This document shows, one piece after another, positions 52,975 to 62,400 of a stretch of DNA of 64,000 nt. Source of the stretch: Calditrichota bacterium. Lineage in GTDB: Bacteria > CLD3. The DNA lies in NCBI GenBank assembly GCA_008501735.1, contig QQUF01000007.1, positions 43,527 to 107,526 on the forward strand. Direction: 5' to 3'. The position numbers and the translations under genes are program-made. The notes beneath the pieces are model-generated. The model searched no databases, was not told where the DNA came from, and was given only the letters and a program-made list of their open reading frames with translations. The first letter of the stretch is position 1, and each line of letters opens with the position of its first letter.

Positions 52975-55170
52975 TTGCAAAAAATTCTTCTCATAACTCC
53001 ACCACTTACACAACTTAACACTCCTTATCCAGCAACAGCTTACCTTAAAGGTTTCCTTAAATCAATAGATTACAACATTTTTCAAGCAGATTTGGGAATT
53101 GAATTGATCTTAAAAGTTTTCTCAAAAGAAGGCTTAATTAAAGTCTTTTTAGAAAGTGAAAGATACACTCAAAACTTCACCTCTTCACAGAAAAGAATGT
53201 TTAGGTTGAAGGACTCCTACATTGCAACTGTGGACTCTGTAATAAAGTTTTTACAAGGTAAAGATTCAACTCTTTCTAATAGAATTTGTTTCGGTGATTT
53301 TCTCCCCGAAGGAGCAAGGTTTGAGAATCTCGAAGAAGTGGATTGGGCTTTCGGAAACTTAGGAATTACTGATAAAGCTAAATACTTTGCAACTCTTTAC
53401 TTAGAAGATTTAGCAGATTTCATTCGCGAAACTATTTCGCCATTTTTTGAATTTAGTCGTTATGCAGAAAAGATTGCACTTTCGGCAACATCTTTTGAAC
53501 CTTTAGAAACTGCTTTAAATTCTAAAATTAACCTCATTGATAAATTTTTGATTTCTTTACTCAAAAGTAAAATTGCAGAATCAAAACCAACTGTAATTGG
53601 TTTCTCAGTTCCTTTTCCGGGAAATCTTTATGGAGCTTTAGTTTGTGCAAAATTTGTAAAAGAAAACTATCCCGAAATCAAAACCGTTTTTGGAGGAGGT
53701 TACGCAAACACCGAACTTCGTGAAATTTCTGAGCCAAAATTTTTCAATTATTTCGATTTCTTGACACTTGACGATGGTGAAAGACCCTTTCAAAATTTGT
53801 TAGAGTTTCTTGAAAACAAACGACCCAAAACAATGCTAAAAAGAACTTTTTGTTTAGAAAATAGTGAAGTGAAATTTTATGATGGAAGTTTAGACTCAGA
53901 AGTTGCTCATTCAGAAATTGGGACTCCAGACTACTCTAACCTACAACTTGATTCTTACATTTCAATTTTTGAAATCCTAAATCCGATGCACAGACTTTGG
54001 AGTGACGGAAGATGGAACAAACTAACAATATCACACGGGTGTTATTGGAAAAAGTGTTCTTTTTGCGATGTAAATTTGGATTACATAGGACGTTATGAAA
54101 ACACAACTTCAAAAATTTTAGTGGACAGAATAGAATCTTTGGTGGAAAACACTGGACAAACAGGATTTCATTTTGTAGATGAAGCTGCTTCTCCTAATGC
54201 CTTAAAAGAACTTGCTTTGGAGATTTTGAAACGAAATATTTCAATTTCTTGGTGGACTAACATTCGTTTTGAAAAAGCATTCTCAAAAGACCTTTGCAAA
54301 TTATTAGCTGCTTCAGGTTGTATCGCAGTATCAGGTGGTTTGGAAGTCGCTTCAGATAGACTTCTGAAACTAATTGAAAAAGGTGTAACTGTTGAACAAG
54401 TCGCTAATGTTACAGCTGCATTTACAGAAGCAAGAATTATGGTTCACGCTTATTTGATGTACGGCTTTCCAACACAGACTGAACAAGAAACTATTGATTC
54501 ATTAGAACGAGTCAGACAACTTTTTGAGGCAGGAATTGTTCATTCAGCTTATTGGCATAGATTTTCACTTACTGCTCATAGCCCAATCGGTAAAAACCCA
54601 GAAAAATATCAAGTAAAAATTACTGGTCCTAAAAAAGGGAAATTCGCTTGGAACGATTTAACCCACAATGACCCAAATGGATGTAGCCACGAAAAATTTT
54701 CGCAAGGTTTATCAAAGGCACTTTACAATTTTATGAATGGTCTCGGTTTTGAAGAAAATTTACAAACTTGGTTTGAATTCAAAATTCCTAAGCCAAAAGT
54801 AAATTTAAACTTAATTGAAAACTCTATTTCAAGTGCAGAAAGTCAACCTAATCATAATAAATTGCTGATTGTTTGGTTAGGAAGTTTACCTGAAATCGAA
54901 TTTTATACTGTTAAGAATTCTAAAAGAACTTTTGAAAAAGGGAAATTAACTTTTGCTCAAAACACAACGACATTTGAGTTAAAGTTTAGTAAAGAAGTTT
55001 CCATTTGGCTTTATGAGTTATTAAAAAAGATACAACCAAGTTCAGCTAATAAAATTTATTTTAAAGTTTTAAAAGATACTTTTCCAAGTACAACTAATTT
55101 TGTATTTGATAATTTTTTAGAATCAGATTCTTGGTTTACTTTAAAATCAAATGGTCTTCTTTTAATATAG
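52975..55170 (+). CDS. Radical SAM protein with B12-binding-type N-terminal domain
   Basis: This 731-residue protein starts at a TTG. Residues about 1-290 look like a cobalamin-binding-type Rossmann domain (TPPLTQLNTPYPATAYLKGF, VIGFSVPFPGNLYG, KTVFGGGYANTEL), although the DxHxxG motif of base-off B12 binding is not obvious. The radical SAM domain has the cluster motif CYWKKCSFC, that is CX4CX2C instead of the usual CX3CX2C, followed by FHFVDEAASP and VSGGLEVASDRLL. The C-terminal about 150 residues match no known family by eye. Substrate unknown. It is in an apparent operon with the GGDEF protein. Confidence 0.85.
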   Translation: MQKILLITPPLTQLNTPYPATAYLKGFLKSIDYNIFQADLGIELILKVFSKEGLIKVFLESERYTQNFTSSQKRMFRLKDSYIATVDSVIKFLQGKDSTLSNRICFGDFLPEGARFENLEEVDWAFGNLGITDKAKYFATLYLEDLADFIRETISPFFEFSRYAEKIALSATSFEPLETALNSKINLIDKFLISLLKSKIAESKPTVIGFSVPFPGNLYGALVCAKFVKENYPEIKTVFGGGYANTELREISEPKFFNYFDFLTLDDGERPFQNLLEFLENKRPKTMLKRTFCLENSEVKFYDGSLDSEVAHSEIGTPDYSNLQLDSYISIFEILNPMHRLWSDGRWNKLTISHGCYWKKCSFCDVNLDYIGRYENTTSKILVDRIESLVENTGQTGFHFVDEAASPNALKELALEILKRNISISWWTNIRFEKAFSKDLCKLLAASGCIAVSGGLEVASDRLLKLIEKGVTVEQVANVTAAFTEARIMVHAYLMYGFPTQTEQETIDSLERVRQLFEAGIVHSAYWHRFSLTAHSPIGKNPEKYQVKITGPKKGKFAWNDLTHNDPNGCSHEKFSQGLSKALYNFMNGLGFEENLQTWFEFKIPKPKVNLNLIENSISSAESQPNHNKLLIVWLGSLPEIEFYTVKNSKRTFEKGKLTFAQNTTTFELKFSKEVSIWLYELLKKIQPSSANKIYFKVLKDTFPSTTNFVFDNFLESDSWFTLKSNGLLLI

Positions 55171-55172
55171 AA

Positions 55173-55202
55173 AAAGCCTGACAAAATTAATTATCAGACT
55201 TT
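55173..55202 (+). terminator. Hairpin after the radical SAM gene
   Basis: AAAGCCTGA (about 55174-55182) pairs with TCAGACTTT (about 55194-55202) with one mismatch, right behind the stop codon at 55168-55170. An A-run on the left makes it usable from the minus strand as well. Confidence 0.5.
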
Positions 55203-55263
55203 AATTAGTAAGAGAGAAAAATTTATTTTAACAAAAACTTTTTAATATAGAATTGGTAAGAGT

Positions 55264-55392
55264 TCAAAAAATTAATGTCTTTATTGAATTAAGAATAAAA
55301 ATTGCAAAAGCTGAGCCTGCTAAAAATTGGATTACTACTTTTTGCAATTCTTCACTTTTAGTTTGTTTAGGTTCGTCTAAGTTGTATCGCAT
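55264..55392 (-). CDS. Predicted 42-residue single-pass membrane peptide
   Basis: A short frame with ATG at 55390-55392 and TGA at 55264-55266 encodes 42 residues: a charged N-terminal half (MRYNLDEPKQTKSEELQKVV) and one hydrophobic helix (VIQFLAGSAFAIFILNSI) ending in KTLIF. A clear ribosome binding site (GAGGT) precedes the ATG by 5 bases. It stands by itself between two hairpins at 55173 and 55427, after the FG-GAP gene on the same strand. It matches no family known to me. Ribosome binding site, composition and a single well-formed helix make a real gene likely. Confidence 0.6.
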   Translation of the reverse strand: MRYNLDEPKQTKSEELQKVVIQFLAGSAFAIFILNSIKTLIF

Positions 55393-55426
55393 TTTTTACC
55401 TCAAATAATTAAAATGAAAATTTAAA

Positions 55427-55457
55427 CTGAGAATCTCACTTGAAATGAGATTCTCAG
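55427..55457 (-). terminator. Terminator of the FG-GAP-repeat gene
   Basis: CTGAGAATCTCA (55427-55438) and TGAGATTCTCAG (55446-55457) form a perfect 12-bp stem with a 7-base loop. On the minus strand the stem is followed by a T-rich tract, and it lies 54 bases after the stop codon of the gene ending at 55511. On the plus strand it is followed by seven A. Confidence 0.75.
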
Positions 55458-55510
55458 AAAAAAAGCTCCATCGAATGGCTTTCATTACATCCAATGGAAT
55501 TAAGGGGAAA

Positions 55511-58500
55511 TTATTTCAACAAAATCATTTTGTTAGTTTTTGTGAAATTTCCTGCAGAAATCTTGTAGAAGTAAACTCCACTTGAAACTTGTTTTCCTTC
55601 TTTGTTAGTTCCGTCCCAATCAACACTGTAAGAACCTTGGTGTTGAAAATCATTTTTAAGCTCTTTCACAAACTCACCCAAAATATTGTAAATCTTAAGA
55701 CTTACTTTTGTGTCTTTAGCGAGTTGGTAAGAGATTGTTGTTGTCGGGTTAAAAGGATTTGGGAAATTCTGAGCTAACTCGTAACGCTTAACTTCTTGAG
55801 TTTGAAATTCAAAAAGAACACTTTGAGACATTTCGTTGTGGCTTGTTTCAAGTCCGTTAGTTTCTACGTCAGAAATTAAGTAAGTATAAAGTTCACCATT
55901 TTGTAATTCTGAGTCGTCAGTGAAAGAGTAAAAAGTTTCTACGGAAGTGTTTCCTTGTCCTAATAGTTCAGTATGAGTTTTGTAAGAGCCAATTTTTACA
56001 TAGTCTGTAGATTCAGTTTTTCTGTAAAGATTAAATCCTTCGTTGTCTTTTTCAGAGCCTGTTGCCCAGCTAAGATTTATAGAATTTTCAATTTGACGAG
56101 CTTGGAATGAATCCAATTCAACAGCTAAAGAAGCATCTACAAAACCAATTGTAATCTCAAAAGACTTAGCTTCATTGATTGAATTTGTCTTTGAAGGACC
56201 TGAAGGACTTGAAAGAAATGCAAGTGGCAAAAGAGCGTTTAAAGTATTTCCAAATGGATCAAAAGTTGTTGAAAGGCTTGACCAAGTTGTAACTTCGGGT
56301 TCACGAATATGCACTATTGCATTGCTTGGACTATCTAATACGTCTAATAAAAGTGAAATATCTAATAGAAGATGAGGTGGATTTGATGGAGGTGTAGCAA
56401 AGTCCATACTTAAACCCCAAAATTGCTCTATAGGAGAAAATCCAGTTTGTAAAGTTCCTGTTGGTGTTTCTAAGATAGACTGAAGATTAACTGTTCCAGA
56501 AGTATTTATTCCTGAAAAAGTCATATCTACTCCTGTATCCTGATTGTTTTCATTAAAACTTACTGTTCCGTCACCAGAAACTGTTTGTGAAATTTCTCCG
56601 CTACCAAAAGCATTTGTAGAATATATGTATGCTGAGCCTGAACCTTCTCCTCCGTCATCATTTCCATAAGCACCAACAATTGAATTGTATTCGCCCATAC
56701 AAACAGAAATACCGAATGCATCTCCACCAGCGGCATCATCAGCAGTAATAATTTTTGTTTCAGACCAAGTTGCTCCACTTCTTGCAAAGATGTAAGCTGA
56801 ACCGTTAAAGTTATAAGGAGAAGTTTGTTTAGCCGCTCCGACAATCGCATAATCACCTCTAATAGAAACTGAATTACCAAATAGTCCCTTGTAACCTATA
56901 TCACTTGCAGTTAATTTGGTTTGTTGAGACCAGGAAGTTCCATTTCTATTAAAAATATAAGCTGCTCCTGCTCTATAAGTTGCTCCTGCTCCGTGAAGCT
57001 CAGTTCCAACAATTGCATAATCACCGGAAATTGAAACTGTCCTGCCTAAAAAGTCAGAGGAACCTAAATCACTTGGAGTAAACTTTGCTTGTTCAGTCCA
57101 AGAAGTTCCACTTCTTACAAAAATATAAGCTGCGCCTGAACTACTTGCAATGTCATCATCACCGTCAGCTCCAATAATTACATAATCACCATCAATGGAA
57201 ACTGATTTTCCAAAATAATCATAGCTATCACCATCGCTTGCACTTAGAATCGCTTGTTCAGTCCATGAAGTTCCATTTCTAAAAAAGATGTATGAAAATC
57301 CTCTATCTGTGTCAGAAATCGTATTATCAGCTTTACGTGCTCCAACGATTGCATAATCTCCATCAATTGAAACTGTCGAACCAAATTCATCCCCATATCC
57401 TGCGTCACTTGCAACGAGTTTTGCCTGTTCAGTCCAAGAAGTTCCATTTCTGACAAAAATGTAAGCTGAACCTGAGTTACTTCCATCGTCATCATTTTTG
57501 TAAGCTCCAACAATTGCATAATCTCCACTTATAGAAACTGCCCAACCAAAACGATCATCTGAAGCAGCATCACTTGCTGTCAGTTTTGCCTGTTGAACCC
57601 AAGAACTTCCATCATGATAATAAATGTAAGCAGCACCTGCATTACTTCCACCTTCGTCTTCATAGTAAGCTCCAACAATTGCGTAATCGCCATCAATTGA
57701 AACAGATTTACCAAAAGTGTCACCTGCTTCTGCATCTAAAGCAACAATCTTTTCATCACTTGCTTGGTAAGAATTAAATGAACGTGTATAAGGATTTTCT
57801 CCGCCATCAGAAGCATAAAAATAAGCAGAGCCTGAGTTACTTCCTGCATAATCATTTCCTAAAGCTCCGACAATTGCATAATCTGCACTGAGGGAAACCG
57901 AATTACCGAATTTATCGCCTGCTACTGCAGAATCTACAGTCAATTTTACCTGTTGCGTCCAAGAAGTACCACTTCTATTAAAAATATAAGCTGAACCTGA
58001 ATTTAATCCGTCGTCGTCATCAAGATATGACCCTACAATTGCATTATTGCCATTTATTGAAACAGAAAAACCAAATTGGTCATGTGCTTGAGCATCATTA
58101 TGAACTAATTTTTCTTGTTCAGTCCAAGAAGTACCACTTCTATTAAAAATATAAGCTGAACCAGAATTAATTGCTGTATCATCGTCTTGGTTTGCTCCAA
58201 TAATAACATAATCTCCATTTATAGAAATCGCCACTCCAAAGTTGGAACCTGCCGCAGCGTCCGAAGCAAGGAGTTTCGCTTGTTGAGTCCATGAAGTTCC
58301 ATTTCTATTAAAAATATAAGCTGAGCCTGAAGAAAATCCAGCGTCACTATTTTCAAAAGCTCCTACAGCTGCATAATTTCCACTTATGGAAACTGCCCAA
58401 CCAAATTGGTCACCTGCATCGGCATCATTAGCAGTTAGTTTCGTTTGCTGTGTCCACGAAGTTCCGCTTCTGACAAAAATGTAAGCAGAACCTGAGTTAG

Positions 58501-59020
58501 TTCCGTTATCATCATTTTGGTCATCTCCAATTATTGCATAATCTCCATTTATAGAAACTGATATTCCAAAATTGTCTAAAGTGGTTCCATCATTATTAGT
58601 TAGTTTCGCTTGTTGTGTCCACGAAGTTCCGCTTCTGACAAAAATGTAAGCAGAACCTGAGTTACTTACGCCATCATAATTTTGGTTAGCTCCAACTACT
58701 GCGTAATCTCCACTTATGGAAACTGATGTTCCAAAATTGTCTAAAGTGGATGCATCATTAGCAGTTAACTTCGCTTGTTGTGTCCACGAAGTTCCACTTC
58801 TCACAAAAATGTAGGCAGAGCCAGAGTTACTTCCATTATCATCATTTTGGTCAGCTCCAACGATTGCATAGTCTCCATCAATTGAAACTGACGTACCAAA
58901 TTCATCATCAGCTCCAGCATCAGCGGCAACAATTCTTTCTTCATATTCTGCAAAGCAGTTTGTAAAAATACCAAAGCTTAGTGCTAAGGTCGGGATAAGA
59001 GTCTTTGTGAAATTTTTCAT
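55511..59020 (-). CDS. Secreted protein with fourteen FG-GAP-like propeller repeats and T9SS tail
   Basis: About 1169 residues from the ATG at 59020, which has AGGA upstream and a typical signal peptide (LIPTLALSFGIFTNCFA); an upstream ATG at 59062 would place 14 charged residues before it. Fourteen repeats of about 55 residues follow the pattern D-FG-SVSI-GDYAIVGA-DD-NSGSAYIF-R-GTSW-QQ-KL. After repeat seven a linker (GGENPYTRSFNSYQAS) breaks the array, and repeat eight restarts like repeat one, which suggests two seven-bladed propellers. A fibronectin-like part and the T9SS type A tail (AQNFPNPFNPTTTI ... SSGVYFYKISAGN) end the protein. It is presumably an extracellular or surface adhesin-like protein; ligand unknown. 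Possible operators lie upstream. Confidence 0.88.
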   Translation of the reverse strand: MKNFTKTLIPTLALSFGIFTNCFAEYEERIVAADAGADDEFGTSVSIDGDYAIVGADQNDDNGSNSGSAYIFVRSGTSWTQQAKLTANDASTLDNFGTSVSISGDYAVVGANQNYDGVSNSGSAYIFVRSGTSWTQQAKLTNNDGTTLDNFGISVSINGDYAIIGDDQNDDNGTNSGSAYIFVRSGTSWTQQTKLTANDADAGDQFGWAVSISGNYAAVGAFENSDAGFSSGSAYIFNRNGTSWTQQAKLLASDAAAGSNFGVAISINGDYVIIGANQDDDTAINSGSAYIFNRSGTSWTEQEKLVHNDAQAHDQFGFSVSINGNNAIVGSYLDDDDGLNSGSAYIFNRSGTSWTQQVKLTVDSAVAGDKFGNSVSLSADYAIVGALGNDYAGSNSGSAYFYASDGGENPYTRSFNSYQASDEKIVALDAEAGDTFGKSVSIDGDYAIVGAYYEDEGGSNAGAAYIYYHDGSSWVQQAKLTASDAASDDRFGWAVSISGDYAIVGAYKNDDDGSNSGSAYIFVRNGTSWTEQAKLVASDAGYGDEFGSTVSIDGDYAIVGARKADNTISDTDRGFSYIFFRNGTSWTEQAILSASDGDSYDYFGKSVSIDGDYVIIGADGDDDIASSSGAAYIFVRSGTSWTEQAKFTPSDLGSSDFLGRTVSISGDYAIVGTELHGAGATYRAGAAYIFNRNGTSWSQQTKLTASDIGYKGLFGNSVSIRGDYAIVGAAKQTSPYNFNGSAYIFARSGATWSETKIITADDAAGGDAFGISVCMGEYNSIVGAYGNDDGGEGSGSAYIYSTNAFGSGEISQTVSGDGTVSFNENNQDTGVDMTFSGINTSGTVNLQSILETPTGTLQTGFSPIEQFWGLSMDFATPPSNPPHLLLDISLLLDVLDSPSNAIVHIREPEVTTWSSLSTTFDPFGNTLNALLPLAFLSSPSGPSKTNSINEAKSFEITIGFVDASLAVELDSFQARQIENSINLSWATGSEKDNEGFNLYRKTESTDYVKIGSYKTHTELLGQGNTSVETFYSFTDDSELQNGELYTYLISDVETNGLETSHNEMSQSVLFEFQTQEVKRYELAQNFPNPFNPTTTISYQLAKDTKVSLKIYNILGEFVKELKNDFQHQGSYSVDWDGTNKEGKQVSSGVYFYKISAGNFTKTNKMILLK

Positions 59021-59067
59021 TTTTGAAATCCTACTAATTAGATTTTTATCTTTTTTCTGCATTTATA

Positions 59068-59083
59068 GTCAAATATAATGCCA
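59068..59083 (-). promoter_or_regulatory. Candidate promoter of the FG-GAP-repeat gene
   Basis: On the minus strand TGGCAT-N5-TTGAC has the spacing of a -24/-12 sigma54 promoter, with the -24 element nearly ideal but TTGA instead of TTGC at -12. The same bases contain TATATTTG, which fits the Bacteroidota -7 consensus TAnnTTTG, so the sigma factor is undecided. Either reading puts the transcript start upstream of the ATG at 59020 and supports that start. Confidence 0.35.
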
Positions 59084-59138
59084 GAATGGCAAGTAGCTAA
59101 TAAACAACATCTTACCGAATTTTGCATAAATTCTCTTT

Positions 59139-59246
59139 TTTAGGCATTTCACCTAAATATTATTTGATTCGTCACCTTAAGTATTTATTTATCATAGAAT
59201 AAGGAGTATTTTAGGCGAATTGCCTAATTTAGGCAGTTCGCCTAAA
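59139..59246. promoter_or_regulatory. Three copies of the palindrome TTTAGG-N7-CCTAAA
   Basis: Copies lie at 59139-59157 (perfect half-sites), 59210-59228 (last base T instead of A) and 59228-59246 (perfect). The second and third share one base and are 18 bases apart centre to centre; the first is 71 bases from the second. They sit 119-226 bases upstream of the start at 59020, between the FG-GAP gene and the end of the sigma54-type regulator gene. This is the layout expected of binding sites for a dimeric activator. The rest of the 59063-59471 gap shows only AT-rich sequence. Confidence 0.65.
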
Positions 59247-59471
59247 TATTTTTTGAAAAAAATTTGTAATTGTTTTTTTATAGAAAATTTTTAGTAATTG
59301 AAACCCAGTTTGCATAACACTTGATTTCATTTAAAATGTGCTCGATAAGAACACCCCTCTTAATTTCTTCTACTAAATAAATTGATAATTTAAAATTTAT
59401 AAATTTCTGCGGGAATAGGTTTCTCTATATAAAACTATCAAATATGAATCGACAGGAGCAAATTTAAATTT

Positions 59472-62400
59472 TCAATGAATTTTAATGTTGTGTTTTTTGA
59501 GTAATCGATCAAGACGTTTGTTGTCTATTCCTAACTCTTTGTATGTCTTTTGAAGGTGATTGTTGTTGCGCTTTAGACTTTCAAGAATCATTTGCTTCTC
59601 TACAAAACTAAGTCTCTCGTTAAGTTTAGTAAACTTATCCAAACTACTTGGAATTTCGGATTCAAATGTCGTTTCCTTTTCAACGACATTTACTTTTCGA
59701 GGAATTTGAAATTCAAAATCTGATGCTTTTAAAGGCGATTTATCTTTGGATTTCAAAATTGCTTTGGCTAAGGAGTTCTCAAGTTCTCGAATATTCCCGC
59801 TCCAATTCCTCTCACAAAGTAGATTCAAGGCTTCACTTGTAAACCCTGTTATATTTTTGTTGGTTTTAGCTTTTAGTTGATTCAGCAAATGGTGAGCAAG
59901 AAGTGGAATGTCTTCTTTTCTTTGACCTAAACTCGGAACTTTGATTTTTAAAACATCTAATCTGTGAAAAAGGTCTTCCCTGAAATTACCTTTATTTACT
60001 TCTTCTTTCAAATCTCTGTGAGTCGCTATAATAATTCTAATGTCAACTTTTATAGTTTCCTTTCCACCAACTCTTGTAATTTCTCTTTGTTGGATTACTC
60101 GAAGAAGTTTTGCTTGAATATCCAAACTTAGTTCTGCTACTTCATCTAGGAATAGCGTTCCTGAATTGGCTTTTTCAAATTTTCCGATTTTAGTGGAAAT
60201 TGCTCCTGAAAAAGCTCCTTTCTCATGCCCGAAAAATTCGCTTTCAGCTAACTCCTTTGGAATTGCAGAGCAGTTCACCGCAACAAAGGGTTTGTTTTTT
60301 CTTGATGAAAATTGATGTAATGCATTGGCAACAAGCTCTTTACCAGTTCCTGTTTCGCCGTAAATATAAACAGTAAAGTCAACTTTTGAGGCTTCTTCAA
60401 TTTGTTTATAAACTTCCTGCATCTTAGCACTGTTGCCTACGAAGAGTCCTAGATTTTGAATATTTGATTCAACTTTCATTTGCTTTGCTTCATTTTGTCT
60501 TGCTAAAACAGGAGACAAAATTTTTGCAAACGTATTTACTTTTTCAAGGTCAGTTTCTTCAAAAAAGCCTTTTTCAATTTTAGTTCTGTCTAAATAAAGA
60601 GCACCTATAATTTTTTCGTCAACTTTGAGAGGAACAGCAATAACTGACAGAAATATCTTGCTCATTACACTTTGATTTTCTTTTAGATCAGGTATTTCTA
60701 GGACATTTTTTAATAGTATTGGTTCGTTTCCTAAAATAGCTTTTTGGAGAACAGTTTTTGAAAAGTCAATCTCCTCTTCTTTAAGGTTTGGTGAGATTGC
60801 ACAAACTTCGAAGTCACCTTTATTTTCAAGAATAATTTGACAACCGTTTGAATTGGTTTCTTTTTCCAAAAACCTTAACAGTTCTTCAAAAACTGTATCG
60901 GGATTCATCCAATTTGTTAATGATGAAATAATTTCAGGATAGATTTCTGTTGAGCGGAATTTAAGGTTTTTTAATTCTTCTATATTTTTTTTAAACTGAA
61001 ACATTGGTTTGGAATCATAAAGTTTCTCAAAACTTTCTATTGTTTCATTTGTTAGTTTTTGAAAGTCAAATTCCGAATCCAATAAAAGTGTTTGTTTGTA
61101 TTTTGACGCAATTTTACAAATTTCAAAATCGGTAGAAGTAATTGCAATTTTTGCTTTGTACTTTTCTTTTAATTCAAATAATTTTTTAAATGCTTTCTTT
61201 TTATCATAAAGTTCAAAATCTATTTTTAGCTTGTAAAGGTTTAAGAAATACTGAATAACAGGAATAGTTTTATCAATATATTGGAAAGCTTCATTGCAAG
61301 ATTTTTCAGCATTTAAAAAATCTTTTAAAGCAAAATAAGCCTTAGTCTTTGATAAAGAAATTTTTGAAAATTTATCTACCATTTTTAATTTCTTCATAAT
61401 CGGAAGTGCTTTATCCGCTAATTCAATGGCTTTTTTATTTTGATTACTCTCAACCAACATTAAACAATAATTTGAATAAAGATAGGTCAGGTTAATGTCA
61501 TTATTAGTTTGGTTTTCACAAATTTTAATTTGCTCAAGGTAATATTTTTCACTTTGACCATAATCTCCGATTGCATTGTAAATAATTGCTAATAGTATTG
61601 AAGCTTCTGTGAATATTTCTTCATCATTAATTTTTATCGCTAATTTTAAATTTTGTCTTAAAGACTCAATGGCTTCTAAATATTTTCCATTAATATAAAA
61701 CGCTGTTCCAATACCTGCATTTGCTCTTAAATATCCTTTGGGGAAACCAATAATTTCAGATAATTTTTTTCCTTCAGTATAACATTTTACACCTGATTTA
61801 AAATTTCCTTCTTTGATATAATAAGTTCCAAATTTTGTATAAAACATTATCAAATCAAAATTATTACCAAGGCTAGTTAGTAAATCCACACTTTTCATAA
61901 AATATGTTTCAGCTTTTTTGCTACTTTCTCTTAAAGAGTAAATTTCACCCAATAAAACATAAGCACCTGACAATATTTCTTTTGCATCCATTTTTTTTCC
62001 AATTTGTAATGCTTTTTCGATTGTTGAAATTGCAATATCAAATTTTCCTTTTGATTTGAAATTCTCCCCTAACTTAGTATAGACCAACCCAATTTTATTT
62101 TTTAGATTTAACTTCTCATAAATTTCTAATGCTTGGTTTAAATTTTTCTCTGACTCTTTATAATTTTTTTCAGCCAAATAAACTGCACTTAAACTTTCGA
62201 ACAATTCAGCTTTTAATATGTCTGATTCTTGAGATAGATTTATTGCTTTTTGATAGAGTTGAATTGTAAAATCCAAATCTCTTCCTAAGAAGTTCTGTGC
62301 AAATGCTAACTCTTTGTAAACTTTAGTTTTAATAGCTCTGTCACGATTACTTTCAACCAATTTGTATGCTTTAAGGAAATAAGTTTCCATTTTAAGTAAA

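Noticed and set aside
55511..59020. Regular DNA repeats looking like a tandem array or CRISPR
   Set aside because: Repeat units are about 165 bases, diverged and in one open frame; they encode the propeller repeats of a protein.
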